Positions 16,413-23,112 of a DNA stretch of 37,903 bases are shown piece by piece. The notes beneath the pieces are model-generated. The model did no database searches, was not told the DNA's origin, and worked only from the letters and a program-made list of their open reading frames with translations. This DNA comes from a virus. Location: the IMG/VR virus record IMGVR_UViG_3300042520_001567, positions 1 to 37,903 of that record; one strand, written 5' to 3'. The position numbers and the translations under genes are program-made. The stretch's first letter is position 1, and the number at the start of each line of letters is the position of its first letter.

Positions 16413-16546
16413 TGAAACCAAAGACCATAAACGTGACCACCGAAACACACAAAGCACTCCGGGCCTACTGCCTCGCCGCCGGCCTCAAACTGCAGGCGGT
16501 AGCCGACAAGGCGATTCAGGCCTGGCTCCGAAAGGCATCGAAGTGA
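16412..16546 (+). CDS. Small ribbon-helix-helix-like DNA-binding protein
   Basis: 44 aa, ATG 16412 overlapping the endolysin TAA. The sequence (MKPKTINVTTETHKALRAYC, then LQAVADKAIQAWLRK) has the form of a minimal RHH repressor: a short beta strand followed by two helices. The protein at 17219-17377 is a clear relative (both begin MKPK, with TH-R/K-L and LQ-VAD motifs). It probably dimerises and regulates transcription of phage or host genes. The DNA target is not visible. Its stop overlaps the GTG of the RuvC-like gene. Confidence 0.65.
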   Translation: MKPKTINVTTETHKALRAYCLAAGLKLQAVADKAIQAWLRKASK

Positions 16547-16998
16547 AACGGATCTTAGCCATTGACCCGGGCCTGTCCGGCGGCCTGGCGCACTACGGCC
16601 CCAGCGGTGTGACGCTGGACGCCATGCCTGTCACCGACGCCGATGTGCGCGACCTGGTGCTCGACAGACTGGGTGTGTCCGACGTGGTCTACATCGAGAA
16701 GGTGGGCGGCTATGTGGGCGGCAAGGGGGCCCCGGGGTCGGCCATGTTCAACTTCGGGCGCAATGTGGGCTTCCTGCACGGACTGATCAGCAGCCGGAAG
16801 ATCCGCACCATAGAGGTGCCGCCGCAGACATGGCAGAAGACCATTCAGGCAGGCACCAAGGCCACGCACGGCGACCGTTGGAAAGCGCACCTGAAGCAGA
16901 TCGCGCAGCAACGGCAGCCGAGGCTGACGATTACACTCAAGACCGCGGACGCCGTGTTGCTCCTGGAGCACGCCATGATTGCGGAGGGCCTCAAGTGA
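16543..16998 (+). CDS. RuvC-like Holliday junction resolvase
   Basis: 151 aa from GTG 16543, which overlaps the preceding TGA. RuvC-type catalytic acids are visible: Asp7 in LAIDPGLSGG, Glu52 in VVYIEKVGG, and a C-terminal acid in LKTADAVLLLEHA (about Asp137). The GGKGAPGSAMFNFGRNVGFL segment and VPPQTWQK match phage RuvC-like resolvases of about 150 residues. The likely function is cleavage of four-way junctions, to debranch replicated DNA before packaging. No DNA polymerase is encoded nearby, but SSB, helicases and exonuclease genes follow downstream. Confidence 0.85.
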   Translation: MKRILAIDPGLSGGLAHYGPSGVTLDAMPVTDADVRDLVLDRLGVSDVVYIEKVGGYVGGKGAPGSAMFNFGRNVGFLHGLISSRKIRTIEVPPQTWQKTIQAGTKATHGDRWKAHLKQIAQQRQPRLTITLKTADAVLLLEHAMIAEGLK

Positions 16999-17222
16999 TC
17001 ACCAAGAAAACGATCACCAGCGCCGTAGCCGCGGGCTGGATCTCATTCCCGGAGCCCAAGGAGCGGCAGTTGAGCAGAAACTGGGCGCAGCCGGTCGAGG
17101 CCTTCGACAGCGAGCTGGCCTACCGGCTGTGGGACAACGGTGCCGACACCGACACGGTGGCCCGGGCCATCGGCTGCAAGCGCCGGTTCGTGGCCCAGAT
17201 CATCAAGGAGCACAAGCGATGA
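16995..17222 (+). CDS. Small helix-turn-helix protein
   Basis: 75 aa from GTG 16995, overlapping the resolvase stop. The C-terminal half (AYRLWDNGADTDTVARAIGC then KRRFVAQIIKEHKR) has the spacing of a simple HTH: helix, turn at GC, basic recognition helix. The N-terminal half (TSAVAAGWISFPEPKERQLS) is probably a short extension. It could be a transcription regulator or a DNA-binding accessory of the resolvase. The gene is GC-rich like the late genes, in contrast to the more A/T-rich genes that follow. Confidence 0.6.
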   Translation: MITKKTITSAVAAGWISFPEPKERQLSRNWAQPVEAFDSELAYRLWDNGADTDTVARAIGCKRRFVAQIIKEHKR

Positions 17223-17377
17223 AACCCAAAGCCAAACGTCCCGTTGCTAAGATGTTCGTCGTGTCAGACGACACGCATCGGAGATTGAAGGAATACGCAA
17301 AGCGCAAAGGCTACAAACTACAATACGTCGCAGATGAAGCGGTCAGTGAGTATCTAAAGAGACAGGAGGCAAAATGA
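17219..17377 (+). CDS. Second ribbon-helix-helix-like protein, paralogue of 16412-16546
   Basis: 52 aa, ATGA overlap with the HTH gene. MKPKAKRPVAKMFVVSDDTH then RRLKEYAKRKGYKLQYVADE align with the 44-aa protein upstream (shared MKPK start, TH-x-x-L, K-LQ-VAD, final helix). Despite that relationship, its codons are A/T-richer, so the two may have arrived from different relatives rather than by recent duplication. It probably regulates transcription as a dimer. The end of the gene (AGGAGG at about 17364-17369) supplies a strong ribosome binding site for the next gene. Confidence 0.65.
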   Translation: MKPKAKRPVAKMFVVSDDTHRRLKEYAKRKGYKLQYVADEAVSEYLKRQEAK

Positions 17378-17601
17378 GCGCATCAATCAACGACGGAGGA
17401 CCGGCGTTTCCGCATACAACGCAATGGGACGGAATTACTCCAGCAATCAATTACCATGGTATTTCAATGCGCGACTACTTCGCTGCTGCTGCTTTGCAGG
17501 GTTCCCTAGCTTGTCTTGGATCAGGCGGAGACTGGGATGACTTTGCAAAAGATGCCTACAAGTACGCCGACGCGATGCTCAAAGCGAGGGAGGGAAAATG
17601 A
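17374..17601 (+). CDS. Conserved phage protein of the GGPAFP/GISMRDYFAAAALQG type
   Basis: 75 aa, with a strong Shine-Dalgarno (AGGAGG) 5 bases before the ATG. It carries two hallmarks of a very common but functionally unassigned small phage protein: DGGPAFPH near the N-terminus and HGISMRDYFAAAALQG in the middle, followed by a C-terminal helix (DDFAKDAYKYADAMLKAREG). The family is normally found in accessory regions near replication or regulatory genes, as here. No enzymatic motif is seen. Its end provides the GGGAGG ribosome binding site of the next gene. Confidence 0.75.
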   Translation: MSASINDGGPAFPHTTQWDGITPAINYHGISMRDYFAAAALQGSLACLGSGGDWDDFAKDAYKYADAMLKAREGK

Positions 17602-17849
17602 GCGACACCCCGATATCAGACAGTACACCTCACAACGTGGCCGAACTCGGTATGCTGTGCAGGAGGCTCGAACGCGAACTCAACGCGGCAAACTCAATCA
17701 TCCGGCAGCAGCAAATTCTGGATGAAGAAAACCTGCGGCTTCAAGACCGCATCAAGCGGTTGGAGGCAGCGGGGAATGAAGCAATCTACCCCTTTGAATA
17801 TGCGGCCAGAGTGAGAATTTGGACCGCAGCCAAGGAGGCCAAGCCGTGA
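17598..17849 (+). CDS. Small coiled-coil protein, paralogue group member 1
   Basis: 83 aa. The centre is a heptad-like coiled coil (MLCRRLERELNAANSIIRQQ then EENLRLQDRIKRLEAAGNEA). It ends in IWTAAKEAKP, closely matching the end of the next gene (VWLKAKEAKL), and both share RIKRLE followed by Gly. This shows relatedness by duplication or recombination within the cassette. Function is unknown; such proteins are common in phage accessory regions. The AAGGAGGCC within its last codons is the ribosome binding site for the following GTG start. Confidence 0.65.
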   Translation: MSDTPISDSTPHNVAELGMLCRRLERELNAANSIIRQQQILDEENLRLQDRIKRLEAAGNEAIYPFEYAARVRIWTAAKEAKP

Positions 17850-18055
17850 GCGATTGGATATTAAATCCAGAATGGGAACACGCACAGTTTGTATCAATTT
17901 CTGAACTGAAAGAATGCCAGAATAAATTGAAATTTGCCAACGAGCGCATCAAGCGGCTGGAGGAGGGTGGCGGACTTGCACTTGGTTACGCATCAAAAGG
18001 TGACTTTGAGTCTGCTGATGAAGTGTGGCTCAAAGCCAAGGAGGCCAAGCTGTGA
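17846..18055 (+). CDS. Small coiled-coil protein, paralogue group member 2
   Basis: 69 aa from GTG 17846, which overlaps the TGA of the preceding gene; GGAGG lies upstream. After a short N-terminus (SDWILNPEWEHAQFVSISEL) it has the same coiled coil and C-terminal design as member 1 (LKFANERIKRLEEGGG, and a final SADEVWLKAKEAKL). The terminal nucleotide stretch CAAGGAGGCCAAGC is shared with member 1 and again serves as ribosome binding site for the next gene. A/T-rich codons set it apart from the flanking GC-rich genes. Confidence 0.65.
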   Translation: MSDWILNPEWEHAQFVSISELKECQNKLKFANERIKRLEEGGGLALGYASKGDFESADEVWLKAKEAKL

Positions 18056-18255
18056 GCCGCTACAAACTCGACCCAATCAGAATCGCTCCCCCCGCCAAAG
18101 GTTTCCTGATTCAAACACCAACCGGAAAAACGCTGTTCGATACTCGCCCACGGGGCATTGTGATGGAACTCAATCGTCTCAACGACCGAATCAAAGAACT
18201 CGAAGCCAAAGTGGATGAACTCCATGACCTCGAAAAATGGTTGGAGGGAAGATGA
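18052..18255 (+). CDS. Small coiled-coil protein
   Basis: 67 aa from GTG 18052, overlapping the preceding TGA. The N-terminal half has beta character (KGFLIQTPTGKTLFDTRPRG). The C-terminal half is a coiled coil (NRLNDRIKELEAKVDELHDL) ending at a basic tail. It shares the RIK-LE heptad motif with its two upstream neighbours but not their C-terminal motif. It may be a more diverged member of the cassette. No function is recognisable. Confidence 0.6.
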   Translation: MSRYKLDPIRIAPPAKGFLIQTPTGKTLFDTRPRGIVMELNRLNDRIKELEAKVDELHDLEKWLEGR

Positions 18256-18476
18256 AACTGCGACCGATCAAATGGGTGCTGTCACCTACCGACGACCACA
18301 TGCTTTCCATGGAATGCACTGACATCGAAATCGTCGATGAAGGCGGCGGTGAGTACGTTGAGGTCAGTCAATCTGCTGATGGCCATGGTAAAGTCAGCAT
18401 CAACCCAGAGGAATGGCCGATGATGCGTAAAGCCATCGACGACGCCATCAAGCAATGCAGGGATCTGAAACCATGA
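18252..18476 (+). CDS. Small acidic hypothetical protein
   Basis: 74 aa; GGAGG lies about 6 bases before ATG 18252. It is acidic and beta-rich at the N-terminus (LSPTDDHMLSMECTDIEIVD, then GGEYVEVSQSADGHGKVSI), followed by NPEEWPMMRKAIDDAIKQC, a helix of a type (P-E-E-W) often seen at the end of small phage proteins. It overlaps both neighbours by ATGA. Its function is unknown, and it is unrelated in sequence to the coiled-coil proteins around it. Confidence 0.6.
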   Translation: MKLRPIKWVLSPTDDHMLSMECTDIEIVDEGGGEYVEVSQSADGHGKVSINPEEWPMMRKAIDDAIKQCRDLKP

Positions 18477-18646
18477 CCATCGAAGAAATGAGAACCATCG
18501 ACGCAGTGAAAACCTACAAAGAGCTGGAGGAGGCCAAGGAGCGGATCGCGCACCTGGAGGCAGCACTTCGCAGGATCTCCAACCAAGACCATCGCGGCAA
18601 CCGCTCGACCGAATCTCAGATCGCCTTCGAGGCGTTGAAACCATGA
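18473..18646 (+). CDS. Small coiled-coil protein, possible diverged paralogue
   Basis: 57 aa, with an ATGA overlap at both ends. KTYKELEEAKERIAHLEAAL then RRISNQDHRGNRSTESQIAF place a heptad coiled coil before a short charged tail ending ALKP. The coiled coil (E-RI-LEAA) resembles the RIKRLEAAG of the gene at 17598, so it may belong to the same cassette family. Function unknown. Confidence 0.55.
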   Translation: MTIEEMRTIDAVKTYKELEEAKERIAHLEAALRRISNQDHRGNRSTESQIAFEALKP

Positions 18647-18843
18647 TCACCAAACTGCACGAACTGCCGCCCGACCATCACCTGCGGAACACGGCCATCC
18701 AGCACATCGACGTGAGGATTAAGTGCCGGCACAGCGGGACCACCCGGGACCCGCGCACCTGGCGCATCAAGAACGACACCTACAACAGGCTGTGCGACAC
18801 CTGGCAGAACAACTTCGACTTCATCATCCAACCAGCACCATGA
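18643..18843 (+). CDS. Small hypothetical protein
   Basis: 66 aa, overlapping its neighbours by ATGA at each end. It is rich in His, Arg and Thr (ITKLHELPPDHHLRNTAIQH, then DVRIKCRHSGTTRDPRTWRI) with aromatic residues towards the end (TYNRLCDTWQNNFDFIIQPA). Two Cys and several His could bind metal, but there is no regular zinc-finger spacing. From here the DNA returns to the GC-rich composition of the late genes. I do not recognise the family. Confidence 0.55.
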   Translation: MITKLHELPPDHHLRNTAIQHIDVRIKCRHSGTTRDPRTWRIKNDTYNRLCDTWQNNFDFIIQPAP

Positions 18844-18995
18844 GCGAGAACACAGTGGCCAAGAAACTCAAGCAGGGCGACGGCGTCTACTGCATCAGCA
18901 AGCAGCAGGCCGGCGCGATCTACAAGGCGGCCCGGGACTACAAGGTCGATGACGTCAGCTACTGGCGGCGCAAGCGGGGAAAGGCCGGCAAGTGA
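18840..18995 (+). CDS. Small basic hypothetical protein
   Basis: 51 aa from ATG 18840. It is strongly basic, with a helical core (SKQQAGAIYKAARDYKVDDV) and a Lys/Arg-rich tail (SYWRRKRGKAGK). It could bind nucleic acid as a minimal HTH-like peptide (GVYCISKQQAGAIYKAARDY). No clear domain is seen. Translationally coupled to both neighbours. Confidence 0.55.
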   Translation: MSENTVAKKLKQGDGVYCISKQQAGAIYKAARDYKVDDVSYWRRKRGKAGK

Positions 18996-19210
18996 ACGAT
19001 CGCATGGTCATCGAGACGATGATGGAGTACGGCGGCTCGTTTGTGCGCAAACTGGGTGCCGCAGCCCTGGTGGCCGACCCAGAGAACCTGCGCAAGATTA
19101 AGAACGCATGGCCCGACTACTGGGCGCAGTACCAGCGCATGGCCCAGCAAATTTCCGAGGTCGAAAAGCAGGCCTCGATTCAACACAACAACAACAACAA
19201 CACAAAGTAA
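18992..19210 (+). CDS. Small conserved-looking phage protein (EYGGSFV type)
   Basis: 72 aa from GTG 18992, overlapping the preceding TGA. MMEYGGSFVRKLGAAALVAD then PENLRKIKNAWPDYWAQYQR follow the pattern of a common small phage protein (EYGGSFV-A-x-A-x-x-ADP-N-x-x-KI-x-x-x-FP). It has no assigned function that I know of. The C-terminus is encoded by a CAA/AAC microsatellite (19182-19206) giving QHNNNNNTK. That run doubles as an unstructured leader for the SSB-like gene 9 bases downstream. Confidence 0.65.
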   Translation: MNDRMVIETMMEYGGSFVRKLGAAALVADPENLRKIKNAWPDYWAQYQRMAQQISEVEKQASIQHNNNNNTK

Positions 19211-19215
19211 GACGT

Positions 19216-19998
19216 ATGATAATCAGTGCAACAGGCGGTAAGAAGGACTTCGCGCCGTGCCCCGAGTTCTCGGGCAGAGCGGTGTGCGTGGACGTGACTC
19301 CGTTGAAGGAGTACGAGACCGAGTACGGCGTGAAGCAGAAGTTTAAGTTCGCGTTCGAGATCGAACTGCAGGACGACAGCAGGGACCCGGTGCAGCCCTG
19401 GGTGGTGTTCACTAAGCCCATGGTGCCGAGCCTGCATGAGAAGGCGGCGCTGACCAAGTTCCTCAAGGACTGGTTCGGCCGGAAGTTGACCGACCAGGAG
19501 AACAAGAGTCTGGATCTGGAGAGCCTCATCGGGCGCCCGGCCAGCCTGGTCATCGGGCACGAGCAGAGCGCGGACGGGAGCAAGACCTACGCGAACATCA
19601 AGTTGATCATGGCGCATAAGAGCGGCGAGCCGCTGCCAGCGAGCGGGCTGTGGGTGCGGCTGCAGGACCGGCCTGCGAAGGATGGAGCCGAGGTCAAGGC
19701 AGCGCCGGCAACAGGCGACTCGAGCTTCCGCAAGACCTCGGGCGGTGGACAGCCTCCGGCGGACGATGCGTCCAAGGTCAAGGTCCATGTCGGGAAGCAC
19801 AAAGGCATCGAGCTCCGGGAGCTGACCGAGGAGAGCATCACGAGCCTGATCGAGCACTGGCTGCCCAAGGCCCGGGCCGAGGTCAAGCAGAGCGCGGACG
19901 ATAAGCGCCTGATCAACGGCCTGGTGTGGTACCAGGCCAAGTTCAAGGCCGACGAGGATGCCCAGGTTAAAGTGGAGCAGGACAGCCTGCCCTACTGA
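19216..19998 (+). CDS. Single-stranded DNA-binding protein-like, with a C-terminal extension
   Basis: 260 aa from ATG 19216. The N-terminal part (about 1-140) has the beta-rich pattern of phage SSB-like proteins: YGVKQKFKFAFEIELQDDSR, WVVFTKPMVPSLHEKAALTK, then LIGRPASLVIGHEQSADGSK. A linker rich in Ala/Gly/Asp (about 150-185) leads to a second small domain with VHVGKHKGIELRELTEESI near residue 190, resembling the DUF3820-type 'GKHKG' segment attached to some exonucleases. The protein ends in EQDSLPY rather than the classical acidic tip. It probably coats single strands for the replication and recombination enzymes encoded just downstream. The leader is a CAA-rich tract without Shine-Dalgarno. 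Confidence 0.7.
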   Translation: MIISATGGKKDFAPCPEFSGRAVCVDVTPLKEYETEYGVKQKFKFAFEIELQDDSRDPVQPWVVFTKPMVPSLHEKAALTKFLKDWFGRKLTDQENKSLDLESLIGRPASLVIGHEQSADGSKTYANIKLIMAHKSGEPLPASGLWVRLQDRPAKDGAEVKAAPATGDSSFRKTSGGGQPPADDASKVKVHVGKHKGIELRELTEESITSLIEHWLPKARAEVKQSADDKRLINGLVWYQAKFKADEDAQVKVEQDSLPY

Positions 19999-20018
19999 GC
20001 CAGGTATTCTTTTCTAAA

Positions 20019-20050
20019 ACCATTTCTTGTCTTCGATCGTTTTAAATGGT
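20019..20050 (+). promoter_or_regulatory. Inverted repeat in an A/T-rich intergenic spacer
   Basis: ACCATTT (20019-20025) and AAATGGT (20044-20050) form a 7-bp inverted repeat with an 18-nt spacer, in the A/T-rich gap between the SSB-like gene and the nuclease gene. It could be an operator for the nuclease gene or part of its insertion boundary. No convincing -35/-10 pair is visible. Confidence 0.35.
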
Positions 20051-20064
20051 ATCTGGTAGGTGCC

Positions 20065-20655
20065 ATGACAAGAAAGCAATGGAACGAAGCCATGATCTCA
20101 GATCGGATCATGGAAAACTACCGCAACACAGGCACTATGCCCACCAGTCAGTATCTGAAAGATACAAGACAGGGAGATCTGGCGAACCAGATCTCAAAGA
20201 AAGGTGGGTTTTTAAAATGGGCCGAGCGACTCGGCCTTGCGAGAGAACATTCTGACAGCGACACCGGATGGGACGGTGAAAAGCGAGTTCAGAAGATACT
20301 GGAATCGGCAGGGTTTCAGGTTGAAAGAAGCATCACCGTGAAGTGGCCGTTTGACCTGCTGGTCGACAAGGTTCTCCGAATTGACGTCAAGTCGGCCAAC
20401 TTTGCGTGCTACGGTCCATGCAAAGGATGGTTTTACCGCATAGGTAAAGCCCCTCAGGCGGACTTGATTGCGCTTCATCAGTTAGACACAGGGAAAACCT
20501 ATTGGATTCCTTGGAATATCATACCTCACAGCAACGTGACCATTTCAAGTGATGGGGGGAAATGGGCACGGTATAAAGAATCGCTCTGGATCGTTCAGAG
20601 TATGTTGGAACCCCGCCAAGCAGAGGCAGAAAAACTGTCTTTGTTTGCAGAATAA
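20065..20655 (+). CDS. PD-(D/E)XK nuclease with homing-endonuclease-type N-terminal repeat
   Basis: 196 aa. Residues about 10-60 (YRNTGTMPTSQYLKDTRQGD, then GGFLKWAERLGLAR) resemble the homing endonuclease-associated DNA-binding repeat. The C-terminal nuclease core shows Glu72 (GEKRVQKILE), Asp97 (KWPFDLLV), and Asp107-x-Lys109 in VLRIDVKSA, the E-D-DxK layout of PD-(D/E)XK enzymes such as Holliday resolvase-like and I-Ssp-type homing nucleases. The gene is flanked by noncoding spacers on both sides (66 and 35 bp), unlike its overlapping neighbours, and is A/T-richer. It is therefore probably a free-standing selfish nuclease inserted into the replication block. The target site is unknown. Confidence 0.75.
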   Translation: MTRKQWNEAMISDRIMENYRNTGTMPTSQYLKDTRQGDLANQISKKGGFLKWAERLGLAREHSDSDTGWDGEKRVQKILESAGFQVERSITVKWPFDLLVDKVLRIDVKSANFACYGPCKGWFYRIGKAPQADLIALHQLDTGKTYWIPWNIIPHSNVTISSDGGKWARYKESLWIVQSMLEPRQAEAEKLSLFAE

Positions 20656-20690
20656 AATCAGCGCCCAACGAATCTGGGAGAACTGTTTAT

Positions 20691-21089
20691 ATGAAAACAC
20701 GCAAGCAATACCAAAAGGTGGCCCACCTCATCCCCGAGGTCATGCAGATGAGGGCCGAGGGCAAGTCCATCACACAGATCGGCGAGGTCATGGGCCTGAC
20801 CAAGCAGCGCATCAGCCAGATCTCGCAGGCGGCCAAGATCAAGGCCGAGATCCAGGCGCAGTGGGGCTGGCCCTTCACCACGCGCACCTTCAATATTCTG
20901 GACCGCATGGCGGTGAAGGATAAGAGCGAGGCCCTGAGCCTTTACGCATCGGGGCACCTGCATCCCAATGCCGTCACAGGCTTCGGATGGAAGTCCTACT
21001 CCGAGATCTGCGAGTGGCTGGCCGTGCCGGTGCTCCTGAAGAGGCCCAAAGAACCCAAGCTGTGCCCGCACTGCGGGAAGCAGATCTGA
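20691..21089 (+). CDS. Sigma-70 region 4-like HTH protein with C-terminal zinc knuckle
   Basis: 132 aa. Residues about 13-50 (MQMRAEGKSITQIGEVMGLT then KQRISQISQAAK) are a clear sigma region 4-like/terminase-like HTH. A second helical domain follows (RTFNILDRMAVKDKSEALSL, then GFGWKSYSEICEWLAVPVL). The end CPHCGKQI (Cys125, Cys128) resembles half a zinc ribbon and could bind metal as a dimer. The likely role is transcription control of replication or late genes, or sequence-specific DNA recognition. It lies between the homing-type nuclease and the exonuclease gene. Confidence 0.65.
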   Translation: MKTRKQYQKVAHLIPEVMQMRAEGKSITQIGEVMGLTKQRISQISQAAKIKAEIQAQWGWPFTTRTFNILDRMAVKDKSEALSLYASGHLHPNAVTGFGWKSYSEICEWLAVPVLLKRPKEPKLCPHCGKQI

Positions 21090-21096
21090 CAACTTT

Positions 21097-21119
21097 CCCG
21101 GCAGCCCGTTGCTGCTGGG
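21097..21119 (+). promoter_or_regulatory. Intergenic hairpin before the exonuclease gene
   Basis: CCCGGCAGC (21097-21105) can pair with GCTGCTGGG (21111-21119) as a 9-bp stem with one G-U pair and a 5-nt loop. No T tract follows, so it is a weak terminator candidate at best. It lies in the 102-bp gap between the HTH gene and the exonuclease gene and may adjust read-through or mRNA stability. Nothing else clear is seen in the gap. Confidence 0.4.
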
Positions 21120-21191
21120 GACTCATGGACAAGCGGGGGGTGCGCATCCGCTGACAAACGCACAACTACCAATCCAAACCGTTTTAGCATT

Positions 21192-21854
21192 ATGCCAGCA
21201 AACCCACGTATTTACTTCGACATTGAGACAGGACCGCTCCCCATTGCGGAGCTGGTCATCCCACCGTTTGACCCCGCTGCGGTCAAGCTGGGCAACATCA
21301 AGAACCCGGACATCATCGCGGAGAAGATCCAGCGGGCCGAGGAGAACCACGTCAGCGACTACATCAAGAACGCAGCACTGGATGCCTTGAGCGGCCAGGT
21401 GCTGGCCATCGGATACCGTGTCGAGCATGAGCAGCCCGCGGTGCTCTGCGCCGATACGGATGGCGAGAAGGCCATGCTGCTGCAGTTCTGGTCGCTGCTA
21501 GACAGCTTCGAGCGCAAGCCGCAGTTGATCGGATTCAATGTGAAGCCCTTTGACCTGCCGTTCCTGTTCAAGCGGTCCTGGAAGCACCGGATCACCGTGC
21601 CCTATTGGATGCGCAATGGCAGGTATTGGACCGACCTGATCGTGGATCTGCGCGAGGTGTGGCAGCTAGGCGACAGCCGGGCGCACGGGAGTCTTGCTGC
21701 GATCTCGAGGCACCTCGGGCTGGGCGACAAGGCCGGCAACGGGGCGCACTTCCACGAGCTCTTCAAGACCGACCGCGAGGCTGCCATTGCCTACTGCCTG
21801 CGCGACGTGGAACTCACGCAGAAGGTCTCCGACATCCTTATCCCGACCTACTGA
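21192..21854 (+). CDS. DEDD-type 3'-5' exonuclease (PolB-proofreading-like)
   Basis: 220 aa. The motifs are ordered as in the RNase H-like DEDD exonucleases: Exo I with Asp10 and Glu12 in IYFDIETGPLP, Exo II in LIGFNVKPFDLPFLFKRSW, and Exo III in HELFKTDREAAIAYCLRDVE. This resembles stand-alone predicted proofreading exonucleases of the PolB family. No polymerase domain follows, and none is encoded elsewhere in the window. It may proofread for, or collaborate with, the primase-polymerase encoded 2 kb downstream, or process ends during recombination. The ATG is preceded by an A/T-rich leader without a clear Shine-Dalgarno. Confidence 0.85.
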   Translation: MPANPRIYFDIETGPLPIAELVIPPFDPAAVKLGNIKNPDIIAEKIQRAEENHVSDYIKNAALDALSGQVLAIGYRVEHEQPAVLCADTDGEKAMLLQFWSLLDSFERKPQLIGFNVKPFDLPFLFKRSWKHRITVPYWMRNGRYWTDLIVDLREVWQLGDSRAHGSLAAISRHLGLGDKAGNGAHFHELFKTDREAAIAYCLRDVELTQKVSDILIPTY

Positions 21855-21855
21855 T

Positions 21856-23112
21856 ATGGAGACTACCACCTGGCCGGCGGAAGCCGAATTCGATCCGACA
21901 CCGGAGGACCGGTTCATGGTATGGGCCACCACCGGAGGGAACGTGTTCCTGACCGGCCAGGCTGGTACGGGCAAGAGCACGCTATTGAAGCAATTCTTGG
22001 ATTCGGGAGCAATGGGAGTGGCGGTGACGGCCCCGACAGGCATTGCCGCGCTGAACGTGGGCGGGACCACCGTGCACAGGTGGTGCGGGATGCAGTTGGG
22101 GCCGCAGGATGGCGAGGACTTCCTGCAAGCTGCCGAGCGGCTGGAGGAGCAGCCTTCGATTCATGGAGCCCGCAAGCGGGTGCGGGCTACCGAGGTGCTG
22201 GTGGTCGACGAGATCAGCATGATGGCAGGAAGGCACTTGGACTTCTTGAACTACTGGGTGAAGCGGATCAGAGAAGACAGCAGGCCCTTCGGCGGGTTAC
22301 AGGTTATCTTCCTGGGCGACTTCCTGCAGTTGCCGCCGGTCAGGACCGACCAGAGCAAGGCCTACGACTGGGCTTTCCTGAGTCAGGCTTGGGAGGAGGC
22401 CGACTTCAAGACGATCAAGCTCGAGAAGGTGCGGAGGCAGAATGACCTGCCGTTCATCGAGATGCTGAGCGGGTTCCGGGTGGGCAGGATGAAGCCGCGG
22501 GACAACCAACTGCTGCGGAGTGCGCTCAGGATGAACCCGCCGGAGCACATTACTCGGCTGATGACGCACAACGTGCAGGTGGATAAGTGGAATAATTATC
22601 GGCTGAGCTCAATCGACGGCCCGATTGCTGTGTTTGACTCCGAGGTCAGGGGTGTGGATCAGGCGGTGGAGTTCGCCACCAAGAACATGAGCACGCCGCG
22701 GGTGCTGCAGTTGAAGCCCGGGGCTGCGGTCATGTTTACCGCGAACGATGCGGAGCAGGGCTTCTACAATGGGCAGGTGGGCCGGGTAGTGGAGTTTCGG
22801 GGTGGGGATATCGTGGTCGAGAGCCGCGGTGAGAAGATTTGCTTGGGTCGGCGCAAATGGTTCTTTGAGAGTCTGGGGGTGACCGTCCAACAATACCCGC
22901 TCCGATTGGCCTACGCGATGACCATACACCGGGCGCAGGGACTGACCCTGGATGCCGCGAGGATTGATATCCGGGCGGCCCGGGAGCCCGGGCAGGCCTA
23001 CGTGGCACTGAGCCGGGTGCGGACGCTGGGCGGGATCTACCTGACCGAGTGGCCGAAGGGCTGGTTCATCAGCGAGGAGGCGTTGCGGTTTGAAAGGCGT
23101 GAAGAGGTATGA
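21856..23112 (+). CDS. PIF1-like SF1B DNA helicase
   Basis: 418 aa from ATG 21856, 1 base after the exonuclease stop. Walker A is FLTGQAGTGKST (residues 31-42). The next motif is VTAPTGIAALNVGGTTVHRW, then Walker B VLVVDEISMM (about 115-124), motif III VIFLGDFLQLPPV, and the C-terminal motifs YAMTIHRAQGLTLD and AYVALSRVRTLGG. These are typical of PIF1/RecD2-type 5'-3' helicases. It probably unwinds DNA ahead of or behind the primpol machinery, or assists recombination. It overlaps the primase-helicase start by ATGA, supporting joint expression. Confidence 0.92.
   Translation: METTTWPAEAEFDPTPEDRFMVWATTGGNVFLTGQAGTGKSTLLKQFLDSGAMGVAVTAPTGIAALNVGGTTVHRWCGMQLGPQDGEDFLQAAERLEEQPSIHGARKRVRATEVLVVDEISMMAGRHLDFLNYWVKRIREDSRPFGGLQVIFLGDFLQLPPVRTDQSKAYDWAFLSQAWEEADFKTIKLEKVRRQNDLPFIEMLSGFRVGRMKPRDNQLLRSALRMNPPEHITRLMTHNVQVDKWNNYRLSSIDGPIAVFDSEVRGVDQAVEFATKNMSTPRVLQLKPGAAVMFTANDAEQGFYNGQVGRVVEFRGGDIVVESRGEKICLGRRKWFFESLGVTVQQYPLRLAYAMTIHRAQGLTLDAARIDIRAAREPGQAYVALSRVRTLGGIYLTEWPKGWFISEEALRFERREEV

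Noticed and set aside
20026-20047. Sigma-70 promoter in the spacer before the nuclease gene
   Set aside because: TTGTCT and TTAAAT are present but only 8 bases apart, far from the required spacing of about 17.
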